Below are positions 10,399-17,535 of a DNA stretch of 62,030 nt, piece by piece; within the stretch, counting starts at the first letter, position 1, and the number at the start of each line of letters is the position of its first letter. Both the position numbers and the translations under genes were made by a program. The stretch covers positions 1 to 62,030 of the forward strand of contig CAYUVF010000020.1 of NCBI GenBank assembly GCA_964448045.1, given 5' to 3'. The notes under the pieces were generated by a model. It saw only the letters and a program-made list of their open reading frames with translations. It searched no databases and was not told where the DNA came from. Source of the stretch: CAYUVF01 sp964448045 (GTDB taxonomy: Bacteria; Bacteroidota; Rhodothermia; Rhodothermales; Salinibacteraceae).

Positions 10399-11877
10399 CT
10401 ACCGGATGAGGGGATCGCTCGGGTTCAGAACGCCGAGGTAATAGTCGATGAGCTTCTTCTGGAACAGGAAATCGTAGCGGGCCTGTACCTGCTCGCTGGC
10501 CGCGCTGACGTAGTCGGCATTGGCTTGAGCCAGCTCCACAAACGTCGCCGAGCCGAGGTTGTAGCGCTCCTGCGCCGCCTCCCGAGCGCGTTCGGCCGCA
10601 CGGAGGCGCTTGCTCGCCACATCGAGCCGCTTCTCGGCATTCTCGTAGTCGAGGTAGGCCTGCCGCACCTGTAACGCCACCTCCTGCTTCTGATCCTGCA
10701 GGTCGTAGCGTGCGTTGGCGAGCTCCACGCGAGCCTGCTCTACGTTGTGCTTCGTCTGCATCCGGTCGAAGATGGGGAAGCTCAACCCCAGGGAAATACT
10801 GCCACCGCGCCGGTTATCGAGCTGATCCATAAAGCTGGGCTCCTGAAACTCCGGCGACGAGCCCGTCCCCGGCACCGGGTACGGCACCGTGTTGTTACCT
10901 CCAGCTGTGGGAATCTGCACGATGGTGGGATCCGAGCCCGTCCCCGGGACGGGCAGGCGCGCCGTGCTCGACCAGTTGCTGCCGTAATCGAAGCTCAGCG
11001 AAATGCTTGGGTAATAGCTCGACCGGGCAATGGTGACCCCTTCCTCGGCCGCCTGCACGCCCACCTCGGAGGCGCGCAGATCGGTGCGGCGCTCGAAGGC
11101 GCGATTGAACAGCCGGTCGAGCTCGTATGACTCGGGCTGGAGGTCTTGCGGCTCCACCGACGGCGCCTCGAAGGTGTACGTGCCGAAGGGGTCGAGCTGG
11201 AGCGCCTGGATGAGGCGCGTCTTGCTGAGCTCGGCCTCGCGCTCGGCGCTGAGGAGCTGCTGCTCGGCCCCGGCTACGGTAGCCTCCTGCTGGTAGAGCT
11301 CCGAGACCGGGCGCGCGCCAGCATCAACGAGCTCCTGAATCTGTTCGAGCTGCTGGCGTTGCGCATCCAGCTCCTCCTGGCGCACCCGGATCAGATCTTG
11401 ATTCTGGATAAAGGCGAGGTAGCGCTCCATCACGGTAAAGACAACATCCTGCCGCGCGCGCTCCAGGTTGAGCTCTCCGGCCTGTGAGCGGAGGTTGGCC
11501 TGATCGAGCGAGGCGAACTTTTCGAACCCCCGGAACAGGTTGACGCTCGACCGCGCGTTGACCGTAAAGAAGTCGCTCGTTTCGTTCACGATGCCGCCCT
11601 CCTCCTGGCTAAAGCTGCGGCCGAAGTTGCGATTGCCGCCGGTGCTCATCGTCAGGTTCGGAAGGAAGTTCATCCGGGCCCGCGCGACGGCGATGTCCTG
11701 CTGGCGGGCGTTGTTGGAAGCCCGCTTCAGCGTTGTATTTTGATCGAGCGCAATGCGGACGGCTTCGTTGAAGTCGATGGTGCGCTCGGTCGGGCCATCG
11801 GACTGCGCCTGTGCGGTGGCAGCGATGGGCAGCAGAAGCGCTACGCCGAGAAGGAAGAGAAAGCGCGTACTCGTCAT
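10399..11877 (-). CDS. TolC-family outer-membrane efflux protein
   Basis: The product is 492 aa from the ATG at 11877, chosen because it begins a clean signal peptide (MTSTRFLFLLGVALLLPIA); the frame stays open upstream to 12051 without such a signal. It has two OEP repeats of long coiled-coil helices (IDFNEAVRIALDQNTTLKRA near the start, then VTIARSSYYPSISLSFDYG in the second half). The C-terminal helix contains YNLGSATFVELAQANADYV, a family hallmark. It forms the outer-membrane/periplasmic duct of the exporter whose adaptor and ATPase follow. Confidence 0.88.
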   Translation of the reverse strand: MTSTRFLFLLGVALLLPIAATAQAQSDGPTERTIDFNEAVRIALDQNTTLKRASNNARQQDIAVARARMNFLPNLTMSTGGNRNFGRSFSQEEGGIVNETSDFFTVNARSSVNLFRGFEKFASLDQANLRSQAGELNLERARQDVVFTVMERYLAFIQNQDLIRVRQEELDAQRQQLEQIQELVDAGARPVSELYQQEATVAGAEQQLLSAEREAELSKTRLIQALQLDPFGTYTFEAPSVEPQDLQPESYELDRLFNRAFERRTDLRASEVGVQAAEEGVTIARSSYYPSISLSFDYGSNWSSTARLPVPGTGSDPTIVQIPTAGGNNTVPYPVPGTGSSPEFQEPSFMDQLDNRRGGSISLGLSFPIFDRMQTKHNVEQARVELANARYDLQDQKQEVALQVRQAYLDYENAEKRLDVASKRLRAAERAREAAQERYNLGSATFVELAQANADYVSAASEQVQARYDFLFQKKLIDYYLGVLNPSDPLIR

Positions 11878-12328
11878 GCGTACAGCGGGGTACATACGTC
11901 GAACAGAATGCATGGTGCTCCGGGGATACAGGTTGGGAACCGCGTCGAAGGGGTTGGGAGGGCACACGGCCGGGAGGTCCCCGGCTATTGCCTGATCCCT
12001 GCACACAACGAGTGAGCGCGAGCGATTGTTACGCTCCCGCTGCGATGGCATCTGGACTCCCGCAGCGCGGTTGCGGCGCCCTGCTGATCTCCTCGGGGTG
12101 CGATGGAGGTGGGTCTTATGAATCTAACCCGGCGGAGGGTCGCCCTGAAACCATCCATCAATCCATACGGCCATTCGTCATGTGGATTCAACAGACAAGG
12201 CATCCGGCCCATCGGTTGCAGCAGATGTGCACGGACGTTCGCTCCCGAAACGATTGGACATCGATGCGCCGTGTATTCGTCGCATCTTAACAGATAGGAA
12301 CCGCGCCCGACGGGACGCTGCAGTGAAA
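11878..12328. other. Intergenic region with no supported gene
   Basis: These 451 bases lie between the TolC signal-peptide start and the tRNA-Ser 3' end. Both strands contain only open frames that lack conserved features or are upstream extensions of the TolC frame. I see no repeat or recognisable RNA here. Any promoter for the exporter operon should be in this stretch, but I could not pick out a convincing -35/-10 pair. Confidence 0.4.
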
Positions 12329-12420
12329 TGGCGGAGGGGGAGGGATTCGAACCCCCGAGACCCGCGAGGGCCTGCCGGTTTTCAAGACCGGTGCATTCAA
12401 CCAGGCTCTGCCACCCCTCC
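12329..12420 (-). tRNA. tRNA-Ser (anticodon UGA)
   Basis: Read on the minus strand, the acceptor GGAGGGG pairs with CCCCTCC, followed by G and an encoded CCA (12329-12331). The anticodon stem CCGGT/ACCGG encloses loop CTTGAAA with anticodon TGA (complement of 12382-12384). A long variable arm and the T-loop GGTTCGAATCC are present. At 92 nt with a long variable arm it is a class II serine tRNA. It sits at the left edge of the HNH/CRISPR region, but its 3' end faces away from that region. Confidence 0.96.
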
Positions 12421-12663
12421 GGGGGCTGACGGGCGATTTCGGACTCGTTGTGGCGGCGCGATGAACATATATATCGCAGTGAGCGCGACGAAAGCGCGGA
12501 TCCGGCTACCACATTAGGTTCATAAGTACGCGAAGCTATGTCCTGTAAAGGCGGGGGTCAAACGCAGCTTTTACCGTTTGGTGCCGACTCCATTCATCCT
12601 TTGCAGGTGCTTCAACATAAGACCTCATCGTTAGCTTAGCCAGCCCCTTGACGAGCACAACAA

Positions 12664-13182
12664 TCAGCCCTCGCGCGAATGCTCGCTTGGCCACCGCACA
12701 TGCGTCCACGTCGTCCCGCGCTTGATGTCGCGGATGACACTGCTGGAGACGCCGGAATCACGGGCGATCTCAGCCTGGACGGCGTCGCGGTCTCGAAGGC
12801 GATTCTTGATCCGGCGCACCTGATCCTCGTCGAGCTTAGACCGGCCGTTGCGGCTGCCCTTCGCCTGGCGGCCCTTCTTGACCATGTCGGCGATGTTCTC
12901 GGCCTGCGTGCCGCTCTTCAGGTGAGCGGGATTACAGCACGCGGGGTTGTCGCAACTGTGCATGACGACGTCTGGGTGGTCGCCACCGGCCAGGAAATGA
13001 GCGACCCGGTGGGCGCGGTGGTCGTGGCTGTCTACGCGGTAGATGCCGTAGCCATCGGGGTCGGTCTTGGCCATCCACGGCCAGCAGCGCGTTTGATCGT
13101 CTGCAGCGGTTGGGTGGGTGGTGGACACGTGAGTCCAAAAGCGTTCTTCATTGTAGATGCCACTGAGGCCTCGCATGGCCAT
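12664..13182 (-). CDS. HNH endonuclease with C-terminal helix-turn-helix (phage/homing type)
   Basis: The product is about 172 aa from the ATG at 13182; an ATG at 13176 is equally likely, and the frame is open to 13266. It matches free-standing phage HNH nucleases: RCWPWMAKTDPDGYG, then YRVDSHDHRAHRVAHFL, then the zinc/HNH core HSCDNPACCNPAHLKSGTQ with NIADMVKKGR. The tail AEIARDSGVSSSVIRDIKRG resembles a helix-turn-helix that recognises target DNA. It lies alone between tRNA-Ser and the distal end of the CRISPR array. It is probably a selfish or phage-derived element rather than a Cas component. Confidence 0.8.
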   Translation of the reverse strand: MAMRGLSGIYNEERFWTHVSTTHPTAADDQTRCWPWMAKTDPDGYGIYRVDSHDHRAHRVAHFLAGGDHPDVVMHSCDNPACCNPAHLKSGTQAENIADMVKKGRQAKGSRNGRSKLDEDQVRRIKNRLRDRDAVQAEIARDSGVSSSVIRDIKRGTTWTHVRWPSEHSREG

Positions 13183-13376
13183 CAGCGTGCAGAGACGGAG
13201 CGGCGTGGTAGATGCGGCCGCGCTGTGAAGGGGCGCAGCGGTGGCCCCGCCGGCAATTAGCTCCAAGTTGGCCCCATGCGCTTGCTGAAAGAAATCCAGG
13301 CAGTGCCTCTCTTAATCGATGTGTCGCGCGAGACATTCGGGAGTATCTCTCTGGGACTCCAGGCCAGTCTCCTTCA

Positions 13377-13770
13377 GGTCTATCCCCGCGTGAGCGGGGT
13401 CACCAGGCGGCCGGAGCCCTTGCGGTTTAGGATGTCGGGTCTATCCCCGCGTGAGCGGGGTCACCCGTTGGTGGTAGTTTTATCGGAACAACAGCAGGGG
13501 TCTATCCCCGCGTGAGCGGGGTCACCAGGACGATCCCGAAAGCACGGGCATAGTCAAACGGTCTATCCCCGCGTGAGCGGGGTCACCAACGATTGCCGAA
13601 GGCGATACCCTTGGCTCCAAGGTCTATCCCCGCGTGAGCGGGGTCACCGCAACCACGCGAGCGATGGTCTGGCGGATGACGGGTCTATCCCCGCGTGAGC
13701 GGGGTCACCTCGTGGGCAGCGACGTAAGTAACGCAGACATTAGGTCTATCCCCGCGTGAGCGGGGTCACC
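13377..13770 (-). CRISPR. Type I-E CRISPR array, 7 identical repeats, 6 spacers
   Basis: Seven identical 28-nt repeats start at 13377, 13438, 13499, 13560, 13621, 13682 and 13743, an exact 61-nt period with six 33-nt spacers. On the minus strand each repeat starts GGTGACCCCGC, has hairpin CCCCGC-TCAC-GCGGGG and ends ATAGACC. This closely follows the E. coli type I-E repeat, so the array is transcribed leftwards from a leader next to cas2. Expected Cas6e cleavage after the stem leaves a 5' handle ATAGACC plus one spacer base. That base varies among spacers (T, C, T, G, C, C from leader to tail). No degenerate terminal repeat is seen. Confidence 0.98.
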
Positions 13771-13873
13771 TCTGTGCCGATCTGGCACGAGAGGCATCAC
13801 AGTATCCAGAATATTAAAGAGCATAGCGCCTTTCAACTCGAAAACTCTGTCGATCCGGCAGCTTCGATCCGGC
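13771..13873 (-). promoter_or_regulatory. CRISPR leader with candidate promoter
   Basis: This is the stretch between the cas2 stop and the first repeat, and it is clearly more AT-rich than its surroundings. On the minus strand TTGAAA (13831-13836) and TATTCT (13808-13813) are 17 nt apart, a plausible sigma-70-type -35/-10 pair. It would start pre-crRNA about 30 nt before the first repeat at 13770. I could not identify an IHF-like site. The position next to cas2 and the orientation match the E. coli I-E leader. Confidence 0.55.
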
Positions 13874-14272
13874 TTAATCGCCGCGCAGATACTCCAGCAC
13901 AGGATCTTCAGCATCATGGACTGGCTCGTCGTGTGTCGCCAGGGCCTGCAGTTCGTCGATGTCGTGGGCGGCCGTCAAATCGCGCACGGTCAGCCACAGG
14001 CCCTCATGATCGGTCATCTCTTTCTTGGGCCAGCCGACCATCCGGATCCCCAGGCCTGAGGGTGCTTGCCGGCTTTTCCAGAAGAGAACCACGCCTCCAT
14101 CTTGGGGCAACAGCTCGGCCCACTCCATCATGACGTTCCACACCCGCTCGCGCACCGATTTCTTCATGCGTGGCGCGGCGTACACGCCGGGCGCAATCTC
14201 GTGCATGCACGACGCCAAAAAGCCGTTGAAGCGGTTCGGCGTGTTACGCGTCACTGCGATCGTCATCGCCAT
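13874..14272 (-). CDS. cas2: CRISPR-associated endonuclease Cas2e
   Basis: The product is 132 aa. The beginning IAVTRNTPNRFNGFLASCMHEIAPGVYAA aligns by eye with E. coli Cas2 ([27 protein letters not shown]), and later WNVMMEWAELL and GLWLTVRDL also fit. Cas2 forms the structural core of the Cas1-Cas2 integrase that inserts new spacers. It is about 35 residues longer than E. coli Cas2, with an acidic tail that is not a DnaQ domain. Its start (14272, or ATG 14266) overlaps the end of cas1 by about 29 nt, so the two are translationally coupled. It is the last protein gene before the leader. Confidence 0.93.
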   Translation of the reverse strand: MAMTIAVTRNTPNRFNGFLASCMHEIAPGVYAAPRMKKSVRERVWNVMMEWAELLPQDGGVVLFWKSRQAPSGLGIRMVGWPKKEMTDHEGLWLTVRDLTAAHDIDELQALATHDEPVHDAEDPVLEYLRGD

Positions 14273-15134
14273 TGAGGACCTCCTTGATGTGGTCGATCAT
14301 CTGCGGGATCACCTTCTTCTTGCGCAGCGTGCGCCCGGCCATCCGCCGCGTGAGGCCTTCAATGTCGCCCCCGCGCTGGGTGCACCGTTTGGCCGCGCGG
14401 AAAGCGATGGGGAGCGTCGTGTTGCTCCGGTACAGGTCGGCGATGTCGAGTGCAAAGGCATGCCCAGACGATTCGTGGATGAAGCCGAGCTGCGGGATCG
14501 TCCCCGTGACGGCCACGGCGATGCGGGCCGCGGCGTACACGGCCGTAGCCGCGTGATTGATGGCCTGATTTACGGCATTGGCCGACTCCGGATCGCTGCG
14601 GTCGTAGCGGCGGCCCTGCCACTCGACACCGTACTGCTCGGCGAGGCGCTGGTAGACCTGCTTCACGCGAGCGCCCTCCACGCCGCGCAGCGAGTCGATA
14701 TCGCGCATGTGGGCCGGTAGCTCGCCGCCGAGACGGATGCGATACATGGCCCGCGCCACATCGATACGCCGGTCCGGATCGGCCCACAGTTCAGCGTGCT
14801 GGCGGGCCCGCTTCGCCCGGTCGGGGCCGAGGGGCGGGCTCACCGCGTAGAGGCGCACCCCCTTCGAACCGACGGCCAGGAGGCCCGTCTGCTGACGCGC
14901 CAGCAAGCGTAGCGCGTCGTGGCTGATGACGGTGCCCGGCCCGAGTAAGAGGTTCGAGATCTGCTGGAGCGGGATGTCATACGCACCGGCGTCGAGCTGA
15001 TCGTTCCCCGCCGTAGCGAAGACGACGGTGCCGTCCTCCACGGTCACGCGACCGCGTTCGAGCCAGAGCAGCCCGTAGCGGTCGGCGTGGGGCACACGGG
15101 CCGTGTCGAGGCCGAGACGTCCTTTCAGGGGCAT
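14244..15134 (-). CDS. cas1: CRISPR-associated integrase Cas1e
   Basis: The product is 296 aa. Catalytic residues match E. coli Cas1 E141/H208/D221: E153 in LRGVEGARVK, H220 in LGFIHESSGH, and D230/D233 in FALDIADLYR. The N-terminal beta domain includes RYGLLWLERGRV and VEDGTVVFAT. It is the catalytic subunit of the spacer integrase and the only cas1 in the locus. GC is about 70% in the line at 14641, like effector set B and unlike set A. It starts 55 nt after the DUF5615 stop; an unusual C-rich heptad tract lies just upstream. Confidence 0.96.
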   Translation of the reverse strand: MPLKGRLGLDTARVPHADRYGLLWLERGRVTVEDGTVVFATAGNDQLDAGAYDIPLQQISNLLLGPGTVISHDALRLLARQQTGLLAVGSKGVRLYAVSPPLGPDRAKRARQHAELWADPDRRIDVARAMYRIRLGGELPAHMRDIDSLRGVEGARVKQVYQRLAEQYGVEWQGRRYDRSDPESANAVNQAINHAATAVYAAARIAVAVTGTIPQLGFIHESSGHAFALDIADLYRSNTTLPIAFRAAKRCTQRGGDIEGLTRRMAGRTLRKKKVIPQMIDHIKEVLNGDDDRSDA

Positions 15135-15144
15135 GGGGAAGGGC

Positions 15145-15186
15145 GAGTGGTGAGTTGCGAGTAGTGAGTGGCGAAGGGAGAATGGG
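15145..15186. repeat. Six degenerate heptads in front of cas1
   Basis: On the + strand six consecutive 7-mers are gagtggt, gagttgc, gagtagt, gagtggc, gaaggga and gaatggg. They fill most of the gap between the DUF5615 stop (15190) and the cas1 ATG (15134). The same heptad family forms a hairpin at 49614-49683. It resembles the short tandemly repeated heptamers known between genes in some bacteria. It replaces any recognisable ribosome-binding site for cas1. Confidence 0.6.
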
Positions 15187-15189
15187 GGA

Positions 15190-15552
15190 TCAGCCGTCGG
15201 AAGGCAGAGGACGCGTCCGAACGCGCGTCTCCTCTACGACAGCGAAGCGACCGGTCCACTCGTGACGCGACCGGAGCGCTCGCATAACAAGATCTGTCGC
15301 CGTTGTTGGAGCGGACGGTGTGAAGCGGAGGAGGATGACCCCGCAGGATGCCGGAAGGCCTTCATGAAAGGCAAGCTCGCCAAAGTCTTTGTCGAATGTG
15401 AGGATGGTGCGGCCTTCTGCGGTGGCTTTCTCCAGAAGGCGTTCGTCAGTAGCACCGGGGCAGGCCGTTTGGACCCAGACGACATCATGCCCCTCGTCGC
15501 GAAGTGCATCGACGGTGTGCCGCGGAATGTTCTGGTCCGCAAGCAAACGCAT
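15190..15552 (-). CDS. DUF5615 PIN-like protein (putative toxin)
   Basis: The product is 120 aa. The N-terminus RLLADQNIPRHTVDALRDEGHDV, then GATDERLLEKATAEGRTILTFDKDFGELA and GVILLRF, form the Mut7-C-like/PIN-like DUF5615 fold with acidic residues at D5 and in TFDKDFG. Members occur almost always beside a DUF433 gene as a putative toxin-antitoxin pair, as here. The start overlaps the DUF433 stop by 1 nt (TAATG). It is embedded between cas6e and cas1 in the same orientation. Nuclease activity is inferred from the fold only. Confidence 0.85.
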   Translation of the reverse strand: MRLLADQNIPRHTVDALRDEGHDVVWVQTACPGATDERLLEKATAEGRTILTFDKDFGELAFHEGLPASCGVILLRFTPSAPTTATDLVMRALRSRHEWTGRFAVVEETRVRTRPLPSDG

Positions 15553-15794
15553 TACGCCTCCGGGTCAGGCGTCAGGGGGTGGATGCGCTCGGACTTGAGG
15601 ATTTCGCTCGCGTAGTGCAGGCAGGCTTGAACGTCCTCGCGCGTGAGCGCTGGGTACTGATCGAGAAGATCGTCGATGGTCCAGCCTTGTGCCAGCAGAT
15701 CGACGACAAACTCGACGGCAATCCGCGTGTCCTTCACCACCGGTTTGCCTGACAGGACGTCGGGGTTCGTTTCGATGTGGTCACGCCAATTCAT
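15552..15794 (-). CDS. DUF433 protein (putative antitoxin)
   Basis: The product is 80 aa from the ATG at 15794 (MNWRDHIETNPDVLSGKPVV), where the family normally starts; the frame is open to 15953 without similarity. The core VKDTRIAVEFVVDLLAQGWT followed by DDLLDQYPALTREDVQACLHYASE is the DUF433 winged-helix signature. It is probably the DNA-binding antitoxin of the DUF5615 gene that overlaps its stop. About 174 nt separate it from the cas6e stop. Confidence 0.88.
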   Translation of the reverse strand: MNWRDHIETNPDVLSGKPVVKDTRIAVEFVVDLLAQGWTIDDLLDQYPALTREDVQACLHYASEILKSERIHPLTPDPEA

Positions 15795-15968
15795 GGCAGA
15801 AAACAGGTTGAATAGAATCTGGAGGCATGAACGTGTACCCGGCGGGGTATGGGCAGGTTCGGTCCATTCGTGCACCGCGCGCAACCCGCCCACAAGATGG
15901 TTTCTTTCGAGCCGAGCACCGCCAACGGCCAGCACTTTCTCCCTCACTCCCATACTCCCACACGCGGA

Positions 15969-16742
15969 TCACGCCCGCCGCACCTTCAGCATGCCGTAGC
16001 CGAAGGTTTTGTGCCGGCCGATGCCGGAGCGGAGCAGATCGAGAAAGGCGTCGCTGTCCGTCACCGTGAGCGTGCCCGTGAGGGTCACGTCGGGACGCTT
16101 GATCTGCTTGGTGCCGCCCGCGTTGTGATCACGGCGCGTCATGCGCTCGATAGAAAAACGCTCCATTCGAACGCTTTCGACGCGAGCCCCGCCCCGGAGG
16201 TCGAACTGGCGATGGAGCCAGTCGCGGTAGATCTGCTCGCGGCTGAGCTCCTTTTCCGGATGGTGCCACGCCTCGTTCAGAAACGCATCCACCTCCTCGC
16301 CTTCCGACCAGGAGCGCGTGCCGTTTCGGGTTTCGACTTCTCCGGCGGACGCCTTTCGGATGACGGGGCAGGCGCGCAACTCGAAGCCGAGGCGCAGGCC
16401 GCTGGGCAGCGTATCAGGCATTGCCTTCGTGGCGGCCTGTTCCCAATCGCAGATTTCGTACACCGTGGGACTCGCCCTAATCTGGGCCTGGGTGTGCAGA
16501 TCGTCCTTGGATGCGCCGGTGTAGCCCAGGACGCGCACGGCGCGTGTCCCGGAATTCGTTTCGATGCTGAAGGGCTTGGGGGCCGCGTCGCCGAACAGCT
16601 CGCCGAGAGCGCAGTGGACGAGATACGGCGTGCCCGTCTGGCGCAGGGGGAGCCGCTTCATCCGGCCCAGCGTGGTGAGGCCCTTGGCGTCGAGCGCGAG
16701 TTGCGTCATGTAAAGGGATGCGGTGGCGGTTGTATTGGACAT
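15969..16742 (-). CDS. cas6e: CRISPR RNA endonuclease Cas6e
   Basis: The product is 257 aa. YLVHCALGELFGD (H43) aligns with the YEMHRTLSKAV catalytic-histidine segment of Thermus Cse3, and the C-terminal glycine-rich loop GIGRHKTFGYGML is the RAMP RNA-binding signature. It cleaves pre-crRNA at the base of the repeat hairpin and normally stays bound to the crRNA 3' end in Cascade. It is the only cas6 here, so it must process RNA for both effector sets if both use this array. Two sampled lines (16201, 16381) are 62 and 68% GC, higher than cas5 immediately upstream. Confidence 0.94.
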   Translation of the reverse strand: MSNTTATASLYMTQLALDAKGLTTLGRMKRLPLRQTGTPYLVHCALGELFGDAAPKPFSIETNSGTRAVRVLGYTGASKDDLHTQAQIRASPTVYEICDWEQAATKAMPDTLPSGLRLGFELRACPVIRKASAGEVETRNGTRSWSEGEEVDAFLNEAWHHPEKELSREQIYRDWLHRQFDLRGGARVESVRMERFSIERMTRRDHNAGGTKQIKRPDVTLTGTLTVTDSDAFLDLLRSGIGRHKTFGYGMLKVRRA

Positions 16743-16776
16743 GGCGTAATTGCTGCTACTGAAAAAGGGAGAGTAT

Positions 16777-17535
16777 TTAGAGATTGTCTACTGCCTCGAA
16801 CCAGTCATCCGTAAGCGATTCTTCGCGGACAAACCGCTCGCCGACGTGGATCTGGTTGGCCCAGTCGCGGGCGTCGGTATACGGGGTGCCATCCTCAGAT
16901 TCATACCAGATGCGCGTTGGGATTAAGACGTTACCGTCTGTGTCTTCGACAAATGTCTCTGGTTTGTGGAGCGCATCAGCGGGGGAGTCGGCTTCGGTCA
17001 TGCCCTGATACATGCGCACACCGGGCAGGCACGGCTGCCGCCCGATGAAAAGCGGACGCTCGGGCTTCTTGAGTGCCTGGAAGATATCCTTCATAGAGAG
17101 CGTTTCCACGTGCAGGGCAATCGTGTACCGGGCGTCTGCCCAGTATTCGCGGTTGCGGATATTGGTTGTTGCAGTATTTCCGCTCCCCCGCTGGTCGAGG
17201 TGGCCCCAGGTGGTCCAAGCCACGCTTCCCCCTTTGCTTTTGGCTTGCAGGTGTCCGTCATGATGGGGCCGTTTGGGGTCTCCTTTTTTTCCAAGCCAGA
17301 CTGTTTGATAGTCCACGATCTTCTGGCCCGGCAGATCTTCGCGCACAGCATACGAAAGGCCATGCTGAAGCTGTTCGTGTTTTTCGGCTTCCCGGCGATC
17401 ATAGCCGAGGGCATTGGCCAACAATCCCGTCATCATTGACAGAGCCGGAAACGGCTGGATGAGCCCTTCTTCGCTCACAATCGGTGCCCCGAAGCTCATC
17501 ATAGGCGCATCGAAACGTAGGAGTGCTATCTTCAT
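16777..17535 (-). CDS. cas5e: Cascade subunit Cas5e, set A
   Basis: The product is 252 aa. The Cas5 N-terminus LLRFDAPMMSFGAPIVSEEG is followed by IQPFPALSMMTGLLANALGY and KIVDYQTVWLG, with GNTATTNIRNREYWADARYT in the middle and the C-terminal WANQIHVGERFV. Cas5e caps the 5' handle of crRNA in Cascade. It overlaps the cas7 stop by 4 nt (ATGA) and precedes cas6e by 34 nt. By eye it is a clear but diverged paralogue of the set B Cas5e. The sampled line at 17341 is 57% GC, below cas6e. Confidence 0.95.
   Translation of the reverse strand: MKIALLRFDAPMMSFGAPIVSEEGLIQPFPALSMMTGLLANALGYDRREAEKHEQLQHGLSYAVREDLPGQKIVDYQTVWLGKKGDPKRPHHDGHLQAKSKGGSVAWTTWGHLDQRGSGNTATTNIRNREYWADARYTIALHVETLSMKDIFQALKKPERPLFIGRQPCLPGVRMYQGMTEADSPADALHKPETFVEDTDGNVLIPTRIWYESEDGTPYTDARDWANQIHVGERFVREESLTDDWFEAVDNL

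Noticed and set aside
13267..13376. Possible degenerate terminal CRISPR repeat
   Set aside because: No partial match to the CCCCGC/GCGGGG stem at the expected 61-nt spacing before 13377.
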